From Pleurotus djamor (taxonomy: Eukaryota > Basidiomycota > Agaricomycetes > Agaricales > Pleurotaceae), in NCBI GenBank assembly GCA_029747585.1, contig JAPEVF010000061.1, positions 97,133 to 132,189 of the forward strand: a stretch of DNA of 35,057 bases. The letters are read 5' to 3'. Shown one piece after another: positions 23,518-33,749 of this stretch. The notes under the pieces are model-generated. The model had not been told where the DNA came from and did no database searches. It saw nothing but the letters and a program-made list of their open reading frames with translations. Every line of letters begins with the position of its first letter. Position 1 is the stretch's first letter. A program made the translations under genes and the position numbers.

Positions 23518-23555
23518 CGTAGATTCGTGATTTTCCCATCCGCCACGAATCTACG
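23518..23555. repeat. Perfect 12-bp inverted repeat (hairpin)
   Basis: CGTAGATTCGTG (23518-23529) and its exact reverse complement CACGAATCTACG (23544-23555) flank a 14-nt loop. There is no U-run after it and no known binding site was recognised. Role unknown. Confidence 0.85.
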
Positions 23556-24488
23556 CCGTACGATCGTTGTCATTCCGTGTTGGTAGGATGTTGGAGATGC
23601 CTTGACCGAGTTTTGGAGAGGGCTGGACAAGATCTCGAAATTCGGGCCATGGACCACCTCCTCGCGCCGACTTGACCAAACGAGCGGATACGCCGTGATT
23701 ACGGCTGGGGACATGATCCTTGGTTGTCCCTGAGTCAAAGGTAAGCTTCTATAGCAAGGTTCATTGAGTACTCACTTACCTATCTTCGCATCTTCGCATT
23801 TTCCCTCTCTAGCACAGATATCCATGTTCCTCTTCGGAATCTTGATGAATCCGCTTGGTTCTTGTGTTCCCTTGATGGTACGTCACCTATACATCTTTGT
23901 ATATCGTTCCTGAGTTGCTGACTTTGAGCTTACAGATATTATCCGGCACTCACCTCCCCCCACGCCCGAAAATCTTGATTCACCAACGAACGCCGATACG
24001 CTCGCCGAATCCAACTAGCCACCCGAGGCCGTAGGGTATTGGCGCACCTACGACCGAGTTTCCGAGAGGCTAGTTGAAGATTTGACTTTTTCGACCCGTA
24101 GGCCGTCTTCATGGACCGAAATTACAAAGCCCCGGAAACGCGTCAGAGACGCCGTAGGAACGATGTGCCATCTATACTCATGATATGTAAGTGGTTTTGT
24201 GAGTCTGACATGGGGTATTCACGCACCTAGATTGACTTTTGACTTTTTGATGTCCTCCNCCCCCTCAGGTCACTCCGTGCCCGATACCTCGATAACGATG
24301 TTGCAGGGTCGGAAGCGAACGATATACCCTTGAAGGTATGTTGTTCGTACATGTTTTGCGATACGCCCGGAGCCCTGACATTGGTTTTTCAGATTTCATT
24401 CATGACCTACACCCGGGATGAAGGTCATCGAAAACTCCCTAGGGCTCGAAGATATCAATGGAAAAAGATGTATTGGGGGTATATAAAA

Positions 24489-25169
24489 CATGGGTGAGTA
24501 GTATTAATCATGCTAGAGGGCTTCTAGTCTCGTATAAACACAAATTGAAACTTACCAACCCCCCTCCCAGCCAACAAAGATCCTAACAAATCTCATCCGC
24601 AACGCAACGCCCTCGTCCAGCGACGACATTCCCATGCTCGTGCATGTCCAGGCTACCTATGGCCGAGTTTGCGAAAGGGTGGCTTGAGTATCGACTGAGT
24701 CGTCTTGAATTCGGCTTTGATGACGAAATTTGAATAAAGCTGATTTTCTTCGATTTTTCTTGGACAAGGAAGTGCTGGTTTCGTTCGCGAAGGTGAGTGA
24801 GTTGTTGCTGGACATGTTTAAGTTGTTCATGGAGGGTTCGTTCGGGTTCTAGATGTGTTGTGGAGGATGGAGGTTGAGGCGGTCGGCGGGGAGGGAGATG
24901 GATGGTTGCACCTTGGATGTGACTTGGATCGTGCCGTAGGAGGACTGCGAAGGGTCTATAGACATGTGTGAGTGGTCTTGATCATGGCAAACGCCATCTA
25001 GGCTCGTATAAACGCAAACTTACCAATCTCTGCCAGGCAACAAAGATTCCTCCATACCTCATCCGCAACGTAAAGCAGCCGTCCAGCGACGATACGCCCA
25101 TGTTCGTACGTGCGCAGGCCATCTTGTCCCAAGTTTGCGAAAGGCTGGAGTTGATATTCATCGAGTCGT
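24489..25169 (+). repeat. Two-copy tandem repeat, ~476-bp period, exon-like
   Basis: Copies at about 24489-24704 and 24965-25169 share GTGAGT-GT, CTCGTATAAAC-CAAA, CTTACCAA, CAACAAAGAT, CTCATCCGCAACG, GTCCAGCGACGA and GTTTGCGAAAGG. Both translate in one frame to TKI-x-LIRN-x-PSSDD-x-PM-x-VCER, so an exon is likely the duplicated item. Weaker relatives of the GTTTGCGAAAGG part occur near 22860, 23160, 23610 and 24058. Confidence 0.75.
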
Positions 25170-25851
25170 TCGTGATTTTGTGTCGAGCGAGAAAACTTTT
25201 TTTTTCTTCAAAATTTCGATTTTCGGGAGGGGTCGGTAAGTGATCTATGTTGATTTTGATTTTCGTCGAGTGTTGAATGTGTTTGTAGAGATGATTGATC
25301 ACGAAGAAGAAGGGGTTGTTTCGACTCGGAGAAGGTGCGGGGAATGAGCCGAAGTCGGTGCGCAAGGGATAAGCACTTTTTCCGAGGGCGGAGGGCGTTG
25401 TTGGTGGCGAGGGAGATGAAGGGAGGGAGGGGTCCACCTCGGAGAAGGTGGTGGAAGAGTGAGAGATGGGCTGTGCGGAGTGGTTGAAAGAGCTGAGCTA
25501 GATGCAGGGTAAGCTATCTCCAGCCACGAAGAAACATGTATGGTACTCACAGTATGCCAATATAAGTCTCATGGTTGTCTTATCTCCTTACGAAGGCTGA
25601 GCGCGGGTGGGCTTGAACAGGACTTGAGCGGAGGGAAGTTGAGGGGGTAGGCACGACTAGCAGGGAGTTTGAAGGAGGGGATGGATGCGAGGGGAGGTGA
25701 TGATGGTGGTGGAGGAGGTGGTCAAAGATGGTGGATGGAAGGCTGCTTGGTCGAGCCGCATACAGGGATGAATGGACACAAGACGGGCATTGTCGAGGAT
25801 GAAGGGGGGAAAGAAGGATACTGGGAGTTGCCTAATCGGGAATTTGGAGGG

Positions 25852-25887
25852 GCGACCTCTAGATGTACCGCGACCTCGTGAAGCCAA
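25852..25887 (-). pseudogene. Argonaute first-exon remnant
   Basis: On the minus strand this matches the first 12 codons of Argonaute B ([11 protein letters not shown]), with the ATG changed to TTG at 25885-25887. Homology ends at 25852, the left border of repeat copy 2. Beyond it the sequence is unrelated. It cannot make an Argonaute. Confidence 0.85.
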
Positions 25888-26661
25888 CTGTTGCGATGAT
25901 GTGCATGCGGGGGAGTTCTGGGGGAAAGAAGGAAGATGGTGGTCGAGAGGAAAGAAGGAAGATGTGACGAGTCGCTCATCTTTTGGCAGTGGGGGAATTA
26001 GAACAACTCAAGGCGGGCCAACCCCGTGACGAGAATGAGAAGTTGCACGGGCGCTTAGGAAGGGAAGCTTCCCCCTCACCCCCGAAGTCCCTGCACCCTG
26101 GCAGCGACTCACCCACCAGCCTTATCGATGCTAGTGCTTAAATTAGTATTAGTATGGTGGTGACTCACCACACTGCCTAGTCGACATTGTTATTGTCTTG
26201 TGCGAAACACGGTGACCTCAGACTTGCTTTATGCACCAATGACCTCGGAGTAGGATGCTATGTAGGCATTTCACACCGAAGATCGTCGACCATCGTTTCT
26301 ACCTAGGAAAGGAAAAATTCGCGCGCGTAGCTGGCCGCGTCTATTGGGTTCGCGTCAGGGAGCTGCACCTCTGGTCGTCCATGCGGACCACTGCAGGATG
26401 CATTGAGATGAATCACTGGTACCGTGTACGCTCGTTCAGCATGAGGCAGCGCTTACGGTAAGCCGGATTTCAGTTGCGGCTGGATACAGCTTCTGACTTG
26501 GTTTCCACACATTTCGGTCCAACTCGATCACCGTTCCCTGCCATAATGCAAGCCTCGCCTACCTCTTCTTTAAATAAAGCCCAAGTCACCCAAGCTCGAA
26601 CTTTGCATCAACAGGAACCTCTCTCAGAAGCCCATCACCTAGTTCTTCTGCACGCTTAATC
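25888..26661. promoter_or_regulatory. Upstream region of uncharacterised gene copy 2
   Basis: This is the counterpart of 16045-16886 without the divergent Argonaute. Short deletions relative to copy 1 lie near 26030 and 26455. A pyrimidine-rich leader precedes the ATG at 26662. No gene was seen in the 774 bp. Confidence 0.5.
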
Positions 26662-27654
26662 ATGATTCACCGAAAACCCGTCCCTCTCTACATTCCTTCT
26701 CCAAACTCTCCCGTTCCTCCAATGACCTTCTCCCCGGTCCACCAAGAGCCAGAAGAACAAGTCGGGACACACGATGAGGACTATCCACCACCTGTTCGTG
26801 TGTTTCCTCAATTGTCTTGCTCTTCTTGGATCGTCCTAACCTTATTGAACGTGTAGCTTCCAGAGGGATGGGATATAATCATGCAAGATGCCATGGAAGC
26901 CAGTCTTGACACCGTTCACATCAAGCGACGACTCACCAGACCTCCCGGGATCGCTCCTCCGCCTTCTCTCGTGCAGGTACGCTTCTGTTTCCGTATTCTT
27001 ATTACGTTTGAACTCATATATGGCAGTCTGTATACAACAGTGTGCCGAATCCCGCTTTCGCGCCGCCCTTGCCTCGGACCCGTACCCCATCGCGTTCTCG
27101 AAAGCCTCACGAGGTATTTCGTCGGGTTTCTCTCCGACGCCTTCCGTTCTGACCTTTTCTTAGCAGTATCGTCCCCCCACACCACCCAGAGCAAGCCCCC
27201 GGCATGCTTACGAAGACCGGAGGAGAGCATCTACTAATGTTCATATAAATCCCGATGCGGTATGTTGGTTTGCCCTCTTTTCCGACCAGCGATTGATCAC
27301 CTCTTGCAGACCTATCCGACACATCCCTCAAACACATCTGGATACCCTCGGGTTCGAGGTACATCCTTGAACTCGTCCAACTCGACATTAAACGCCATCC
27401 CACCCATTGGCCGATATGACATTGACGCAAGTCCACGATATATTGTCCACGAGGTGCAATTCGATGGTTTAGGTAACCCACCGTTGAAATTGTCTAAATC
27501 GGATACAAAGCACCCCCATCAGCCTCACCAACTCCATCCTGGTCAACATGGGGGTGGCGGCCTGTGGCAACGAATCGACGCTCTTGGCTCTGTTTGCAAA
27601 GTGCGACTTCGGAGGCTGGGTACCGTTGTGTCCACGCTGTCTGCGAAACGTTAA
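26662..27654 (+). CDS. Uncharacterised Pro/Ser/Arg-rich protein, copy 2
   Basis: Five exons: 26662-26793, 26857-26976, 27027-27113, 27164-27259 and 27310-27654. They give 260 codons including stop (259 aa), all introns phase 0, as in the copy at 16887-17891. Differences from copy 1 include a missing codon after FSPVH, EPEEQVGTHDED in place of EQEEQVEVHDED, three codons lost at the end of exon 2 (SLVQ versus SLVHSRQ), and a few substitutions. All coding indels keep frame. No domain, signal peptide or membrane segment was recognised. It contains basic Pro/Arg tracts and a His/Gly/Gln stretch (HPHQPHQLHPGQHGGGG). Its neighbour in the same direction is the intact carrier gene. Confidence 0.75.
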
Positions 27655-28026
27655 ATAAATGTACATATATATATATATCTCAATCTCGCACATATCTAGG
27701 CATACGTACATGGATACTCACAATAGGTGTAGCAATAGCGGAGCCCTCTGAGAGGGAGCCAGGGGTAGTAAATTATTTCTTGTACAAGCATTTGTAAATA
27801 ATTGCCAAATTCGCCACACCTCCTTCGAGCACTGTCATGATCCACAAAAGTGTCGCCAGCTCGTCATAGCCCGAATCCGTCTACCCGCACGTCCCATTCC
27901 CCCATGAAAACTCTGAGAGGCTGTCTCTCACTCTGAATAACCTAGCTTTCCGCAAAAACGCTTATTTTCGTGGCTGGCCTCACATCATAGACTTTTCTTA
28001 TCGTTACGCCAATAATACCAACTACC
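27655..28026. other. Region between uncharacterised gene copy 2 and carrier gene
   Basis: It holds an (AT)n tract near 27665-27679, the 3' flank of the preceding gene and the carrier promoter. A C/T-biased leader precedes the ATG at 28027. It is nearly identical to 17892-18279. No gene was seen. Confidence 0.6.
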
Positions 28027-30749
28027 ATGGCTCCTCAGGACACGAACTCAAGCACACCGTATACCCCAAGCGGCAGGGAAATCTTCGAAGCATGCTTCTC
28101 TGGCGCCCAATATCCACCCTGTATACCCCGTCTCCGATCAGATCCAATACCTCAGTACCACCCACTACCACATAGCCTGTCAGAATTCCGCTCAGAAGAA
28201 GGTAGAACATATAGAAAGCACCGACTTATGGCTATGTACAAGCACCTGCACCGCTACTCTCGTCACGATCACCACACCCAGGCAGACGCAGCGAAAGCTT
28301 GGTTGAATGACAATGTCACTATCACTCCGGAACGCGCAACGGAGTTGGAGGCGTTCTATGAGTCCGAGTTAATTGGCGTCTGCGGCGGTGGAGAGCTACG
28401 GTGGAAGGTGTTCAAAGAGTATGCTTTGGCTAAGGAAGCAGGTGAGTCGGTTGACGCGGAGGCTTTTCATTCATCCAAACTCATGTTGCCGGTTCTGCGT
28501 AGAGCTGTGGTCTATCTTTCATGACGAACTGGATCTCGATGGGAACGGTCACCTTGACTCACAGGAACTCGATGTCGCGCTCCGAAAAGCTGGTGAGTCC
28601 ACTGGCTTGCCGGAGATGGTATACGTGACGCAGTATTGTTTGCAGGGATTGATCTTTCTCCTGCGACATTGGCGGACTTCATGGCGTCTCTGGCTTCTTC
28701 ACCACATTCACATGCCGTCACGTTCAGTGAATTCCGCGATTTTCTGTTGTTACTGCCTCGTAAGGTGTCTGCAGCCGAGATCTACAAATATTATGAAGTG
28801 AAGCGATACATGGGAGATGATGGAAAGGGTGCGGCTCGTGTAACCATGGAAGGTAAGCGAAGCCTGTACCTCTGTTGCTATTTCGTTTACTCATTGTGGA
28901 TCCCTGCAAGGCGATGTAAGTTTAAGCGCAGAGGATAAGCCACCAGATATTCGATACTCTCGAACTCCACCTCTTTCCCATGTGCCCGTTCCTGCCACTG
29001 AAACACTTGACGACGAGGATGAGGATCTGTTTGAAGACGAAGAGGAAGAAGCACAACAATGGTTAGAAGGGCACACGGCGTTGAAGTTTCTTCTCGCGGG
29101 AGGCATCGCTGGTGCCGGTGAGCCAATCACCTCTGCCCCGCGACCGCCACGACTGAATCTTTCAATAGTGTCTCGGACATGCACTGCGCCCTTCGATCGA
29201 TTGAAGGTTTTTCTCATTACCCGGCCACCAGACCTCCTGGGCGGGGCAACTTCTTCGCAAACCAAGATAGGAGGTATCAAGGTTATTGGTAGCGCTGTCG
29301 CTCGGATATACGCAGAAGGCGGTATCCTCGCATTCTGGGTTGGAAATGGCCTTTCGGTAGCAAAGATTTTCCCCGAGTCAGCGATCAAGTTCTTTGCCTA
29401 CGAGTCATCTGTATGTAACTCATTGCGTACGATGTCTTTCATCGGCTTGAGTTTTAGCGATTGTAGAAAAGGGCATTCGCGAAATACTGGGACGGCGTAA
29501 ACGATCCTCGTGAGATCAGCGGCGTCAGTCGCTTTCTATCTGGTGGTATTGGCGGCATTAGCAGTCAGCTAAGTGCGTGCTTGTCGCTAGGCGTTTCATC
29601 TCGCGCAGATATGCTTACTATTGATCTCTTAAGGTATCTATCCTATCGAAACGCTGAAGGTACTCAAAGTCTAATCAGTCTCAGTTACACACTCTAAATA
29701 TGTTCTAGACGCAAATGATGAGCAATACTGGGGAGCAAAAGCGGACATTGGCTCAAGCCTGCCGGCATCTCTGGAGCCTAGGAGGTGTCCGAGCTTATTA
29801 TCGTGGGCTCACCGTAAGCACGCTCATCGATCTGGTCTTTCGGTCCACTTACGCTTGTTGCATCCTTCTCTACGCCCCAAAGATCGGACTCGTCGGTGTG
29901 TTTCCGTACGTGTTCTCACTCAGGATTCTTGATTTGAACCCTAATAACTTCACTTCATACGGTCATCTGACTGCCGCCTCCTTTCCTTTGTGGATGCCTC
30001 CCGCTTTAATACCCCCATTTCTGTCTGCCCTGTGTCGCATTACCGGCATGCAGGTATGCGGCCATTGATATGAGTACCTTCGAAGCCCTGAAATTGGCCT
30101 ATCTACGATCGACTGGCAAAGATGAACCTGGGGTCATGGCCACCCTTGCCTTTGGCAGTCTCTCGGGCAGTGTTGGCGCTACTACGGTGTACCCGTTGAA
30201 CCTCGTCCGAACGCGCTTGCAGGCGTCCGGGTCGTCAGGACATCCACAGCGGTACACAGGAGTGTTTGATGTAGCCATGAAGACTTGGGAACGAGACGGA
30301 TGGAGAGGCTTCTACCGTGGACTGTTCCCTACGCTTGCCAAGGTGCGTGCTTGCCTGCCGTTCGATTCATACCTCCATCGCGCCTAGCCGTTTGGGCATC
30401 TGGCGTACACCCATTTCCAGTACATTGGAACGCTGGGTCATATGGTCTGTTGCCCAGCGCCCAGTTGTTCCCTCGCTTGTTCGAGCTGGTCAGACGGTAC
30501 CTACCGCCTAAGTGTTGGGTGTTGGGTGGACGATCGAGACTACCCGCCACCGTCGCTTGTACGTCAAATTGGAAGCTGATTCCCCAAATTTCTTTGCACG
30601 TGTCCAGGTCGTCCCTGCTGTCTCGATATCTTACGTTGTCTACGAACAAAGTAAAAGGAGGTCCGTCTTCACCTCCCTTCTCTTCCCTCTGAGAACACAC
30701 GTACTGACTTTGGTGGTGGTTTAATTACAACCTTAGCCTTGGTGTCTGA
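28027..30749 (+). CDS. Ca2+-binding mitochondrial carrier (SCaMC / SAL1-type ATP-Mg/phosphate carrier)
   Basis: Twelve exons total 592 codons including stop (591 aa): 28027-28441, 28503-28592, 28646-28852, 28911-29117, 29169-29410, 29467-29572, 29634-29659, 29709-29813, 29883-29905, 30054-30342, 30608-30660 and 30737-30749. An EF-hand loop [12 protein letters not shown] lies at residues ~150. [13 protein letters not shown] and [17 protein letters not shown] are typical of fungal SCaMCs. An acidic stretch precedes the carrier fold. The three mitochondrial-carrier signatures are PFDRLK, YPIETLK and [11 protein letters not shown]. It should exchange ATP-Mg for phosphate across the inner mitochondrial membrane under cytosolic Ca2+ control. 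Some exons are only 26, 23 and 13 nt. The last intron (GTCCGT donor) is uncertain: unspliced, the protein ends at 30723. The first 217 nt are duplicated at 18280. Confidence 0.94.
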
Positions 30750-31029
30750 AACGCCCGTTCTGCATTGTGTTCTTCGTAATCTCGGATATATCCTAATCAT
30801 CGCCAATCACCTAGACCTCATTCGTCGCTTTCCCCTCACCTCGTTGTTATTAGCTTGCTTGCTCATACGTACTTGTAGATAATATCCCATGCATGTATTG
30901 ATTTATCTGATATCTTGAACAATTATTCTGGTTCTTTGGTTAACTACTCGTACCACACTGTAATTTTAAACTTTCGCGTGCTTCGAACGCTTCCTCGATG
31001 GCCGGTATGGTGGACTAAAAGTCTAAAAA
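30750..31029. other. 3' flank of carrier gene
   Basis: AT-rich sequence without a gene. It probably contains the carrier 3' UTR and polyadenylation site; no strong AATAAA was seen. Confidence 0.4.
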
Positions 31030-31100
31030 TACACCGAACGGGAGTCGAACCCGTGCCGCTTGCTTGGAAGGCAAGCATGATACCGTTTCACCATCGGTGT
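31030..31100 (-). tRNA. tRNA-Gly (TCC anticodon)
   Basis: On the minus strand: a fully paired 7-bp acceptor ACACCGA/TCGGTGT, A box TGGTGAAACGG, anticodon stem GCTTGC/GCAAGC around the loop CT-TCC-AA, and T arm ACGGG-TTCGACT-CCCGT with a B box. It is 70 nt plus the discriminator A and has no intron. It decodes GGA. The A1-U72 first pair is unusual for tRNA-Gly, but the structure is otherwise regular. Confidence 0.93.
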
Positions 31101-32378
31101 TGTTGATAATCGATAACCGCTGTCTCAACAACAAATATGTAGGCGTAGCCGCGTGGGTCTAAGAACTGGGAAGTAAATGTGCTTCTCGTCCAATGGGTCA
31201 ATATTTTCGCGAACATCATCTATATTCACAATTTACCCTTGCGGTTAGAATGGAGACCTACAGCCGAGTACTAGTAGCTCCCAGCATTTCACGATTTCAC
31301 TTTGAAAGATCGACTTGTTGATCTCCTTGGGGGTTACATCCTCCCTTTAGTCGGCGTACGCGGGAACAGCAACTTAGTTTTTACATCCATTAAGAAGTAC
31401 TCAGGCTTCTCGCGCATTGTACTGGGTTCACGGGCAAAAATAATCTCTGTCCGGTGCTAACCTTCTGTGTCTTCTAAACATGAGAGGCAGGAGAGATAGA
31501 AGCAAGCATCCTATGAAGGGGTAAATAGTCGCACCAGCCCACAGCAAAGAGCCGGAATGGTATGGGACGAAGCGAGTCATCACTAGTACGCGCTTGTAGA
31601 AGCAGCACCCATGATCAAAACGGTAGTAGGGTGAGGATGATTCGGAAAGTCGGAGTTCCTCTCACCCAAAGCGTCAGTCAGTATGTTCTTGCCTCGTATT
31701 CCACACATAGGCATCCTACCTTCTTAAACGTTCATCGAAGTTCGGTTGAAGGAACCGACCCTGAAAAGCTGCAAACGTCTCCACATGGTTCACAGGTGCA
31801 AAGGTCACCAGGGCGACCCCTATGTTGCCGTTTCAACTTGGTTCTGAACCACCACCATCACAAGTTCCTCGACAACATTCACGACGGACACCCGAACCGT
31901 CTCTTCAGCTTGATGACCGAACTCAGGCTGTTTAAAAAGTTTCTCTTCTTGACTTACCGGGACTCACCTCTTGACCATCGTAGCATATGGCAAACGGCTT
32001 TCCTTATGGTCACGCTCACCATGTACCGTTTGCTCCTTGTCCCATGCTGTCCTTTCTCGGTCCTCTCGCGCAGGGTGCGCACTCTCCACACATGCTGATC
32101 GTGCTGATTCTTCCTTGTTTTTGGATCCGTGTGGGGTAACCCAGGCGCTCTCGTCTTCCCCACATGCTGCCAAATTTACCGCTCGAAGGGACGACCAAGA
32201 ACACACAACAAAATGGGTAACCCGTGCGCCTGCACAAACTGTGCATACCATTCTCAAACTTCAAACGTTTCCTTTGGAAGTTTCTACGCTATGAAACGTC
32301 CGGCGACGTTTAGGCATGACGGATGGCCGCCGGTACGCATTGTACTACATTGTACATACCAACGAGTCACGATGGAGG
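31101..32378. other. Gene-poor region, nothing recognised
   Basis: 1.28 kb. Open frames up to 178 codons (31562-32098, plus) show no domain, codon pattern or splice arrangement I would call coding. The end of this stretch is the HsbA promoter. Confidence 0.5.
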
Positions 32379-32385
32379 TATAAAA
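32379..32385 (+). promoter_or_regulatory. TATA box of HsbA gene
   Basis: TATAAAA lies 84 bp upstream of the ATG at 32469, followed by a C-rich leader. This is the strongest TATA box of the window and is usual for highly expressed secreted-protein genes in fungi. Confidence 0.8.
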
Positions 32386-32468
32386 CCGCGCTATCTATAA
32401 TCCACACAACCCCAAGATCCTTGCATCCCGCATTCAACGTTCCCTCCACACCATCCAAGTTACACGCA

Positions 32469-33267
32469 ATGGTCGCCCTCTCCCAACTCTTCATCCTCGC
32501 CTCCTGCCTCGCCTCCACTTTCGCCGCTCCCCCCTCCCCCTTCCTCACCAAACGCGAGGCCTACGAAGATGTCGTTGAATACATGGACAAGATCAAAGCC
32601 CAAGTCGGTGCACTCGATGGAACGATTGCTGCGTTCCCTACCACGGGTGGGACACTCATTCAGGGACTTGTGAGTTGTGGTATACGAATGTGGGAGAGTG
32701 TTTATGGGAGACTTATGCGTATACGTATCCTTTAGGCCATCCATAACTCTGCTACTGAGTTGAGCTACCGCGTTGGTAACTGGACCGAGAAGACGACCGT
32801 AAGCACCCCTTCTCCACCCTCTTCCTCCCACCAAACTCATTCTCTCCTCTGCTCTTCCCCCTTCCCTTCTCCCTCCCCACCCCCTCCTTACACACAGGCC
32901 CTCGGCTCCTTCACATCCACCCAATGCCGCGAACAACTCGACAGCGTCATCAGCTTCCGCCCCCAAATCCAATCCTCCCTCATCGGCATCGTCGAAAAGA
33001 AAGCCCCCATCGCCGCCCTCCCCATCGGCGGAATCGTCAATCTCATCAAACTCGATTTGGGGATCTTGGATGCGAAGACGGGTGCGTTGGCGGATGCGAT
33101 GATTGATGCTTGTCCGGTGAGTATACTATGTTCTCAATATGGATAATTATTTGGGGATTTTGAATGGTTTGGTTTTTTTTTGGTAGGAGGAGATGAAGGA
33201 TGAACCGCGTGCGACGAAGGCTGTTATCGCTGAGGGGTTCGCTACCGCCCTCGCAGCCTACGCCTAA
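32469..33267 (+). CDS. Secreted hydrophobic surface binding protein A (HsbA) family protein
   Basis: Four exons: 32469-32669, 32736-32798, 32898-33116 and 33187-33267. They give 188 codons including stop (187 aa). The start MVALSQLFILASCLASTFAA is a signal peptide with likely cleavage after AxA. A KR just after it (FLTKREAYEDV) may be a Kex2-type site. The rest is mainly helical. KKAPIAALPIGGIV, LGILDAKTGALADAMI and the C-terminal FATALAAYA match the HsbA domain (compare KK...F..LP.GG, and the ending AAYA). Members are secreted proteins that bind hydrophobic surfaces and can recruit lytic enzymes. It is single-copy here, with its own TATA box. Confidence 0.9.
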
Positions 33268-33335
33268 AAGGCTAAACACTTTCTTCTGCCTTACAACCTT
33301 CAACCTTTATCACTGCCTCTACACATAAACGGCAG

Positions 33336-33360
33336 TACTCAGGTTACTCAGGTTACTCAG
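33336..33360. repeat. Short tandem repeat TACTCAGGT
   Basis: Three near-perfect 9-bp units in the 3' flank of the HsbA gene. Simple repeat; no role inferred. Confidence 0.8.
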
Positions 33361-33731
33361 ACAGTCGAAACTGTATTTCATATCCCTTTATTCAATCATT
33401 GTCATAACCGCGCGTAAACGATGCATAGGATATAAAATGCACAAAATAAAAGGATACTGCGTGACTTGATGATGATGATAAACCGAATGATGAGATCTTG
33501 ATAGAAGTCAGGTAGAAATCGAAAGATGAGATGAGAGACTGAGAAAAGATGAGAAAATATGGGTCGTAAAAATTGATGTGTTGTTGGTTGATGTTGATAA
33601 TGATGTACTGGACGAACAGCATGTGTAGAGAGGTAGAGAGGTATTGAAAGTGAGAGAGAAACCATGCGGTAATATGGATTCTTGTATGCTACTGCGCTAA
33701 ATAGATTGCAACGGTGATATGATGTTATGTT

Positions 33732-33749
33732 GGGGGGGGGGGGGGGGGN
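33732..33749. repeat. Poly-G tract ending in N
   Basis: A run of 17 G followed by an undetermined base. Its true length is doubtful, as homopolymers of this size are commonly misread. Confidence 0.85.

Larger units (their letters stand above)
21055..25550 (+). other. Intron-dense, repeat-bearing putative transcription unit of unknown nature
   Basis: About 4.5 kb with no long frame on either strand, but with a steady succession of plus-strand donors (GTGAGT, GTAAGT, GTAAGC, GTACGT) and YAG acceptors. Examples are donors near 21217, 21425, 21524, 21608, 21709, 21961, 22091, 22352, 22544 and 22831, enclosing possible exons of 27-120 nt and introns of 50-75 nt. A few consecutive short exons (about 21430-21670) can be joined without a stop, but the frame then closes. 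Internal duplications look exon-like. I recognise no product. It could be a decayed multi-exon gene, a spliced non-coding RNA or a fast-evolving protein built of microexons. Confidence 0.45.
25852..28243. repeat. Segmental direct repeat, copy 2
   Basis: This ~2.39 kb block repeats 16009-18496 in direct orientation. The left part is more diverged and shortened (25888-26060); from about 26060 on it is very similar. At its right end it continues seamlessly into the intact carrier gene, whereas copy 1 is joined to the intact Argonaute at its left end. Confidence 0.95.

Noticed and set aside
23460..23738. 92-codon minus-strand frame over the 12-bp hairpin
   Set aside because: No recognisable family and it runs against the plus-strand splice signals. 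Not enough to call a gene.
18497..25851. Classical DNA transposon or LTR retroelement between the direct repeats
   Set aside because: No terminal inverted repeats at the borders, no LTR-like ends, and no transposase, integrase or polymerase motif in any frame that I could see. The 2.4-kb repeats hold host genes and are not LTRs.
25657..25887. 76-codon minus-strand frame beginning like Argonaute B
   Set aside because: Only 12 codons are Argonaute-derived and the ATG is lost. The rest is unrelated sequence, so it is listed as a remnant and not a gene.
31562..32098. 178-codon open frame on the plus strand
   Set aside because: No domain, no signal peptide and no homologous feel, and overlapping open frames on the other strand are similar in length. 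Probably chance.
32460..32972. 170-codon minus-strand frame over the HsbA gene
   Set aside because: Antisense shadow of a well-supported secreted protein gene with introns and a signal peptide.
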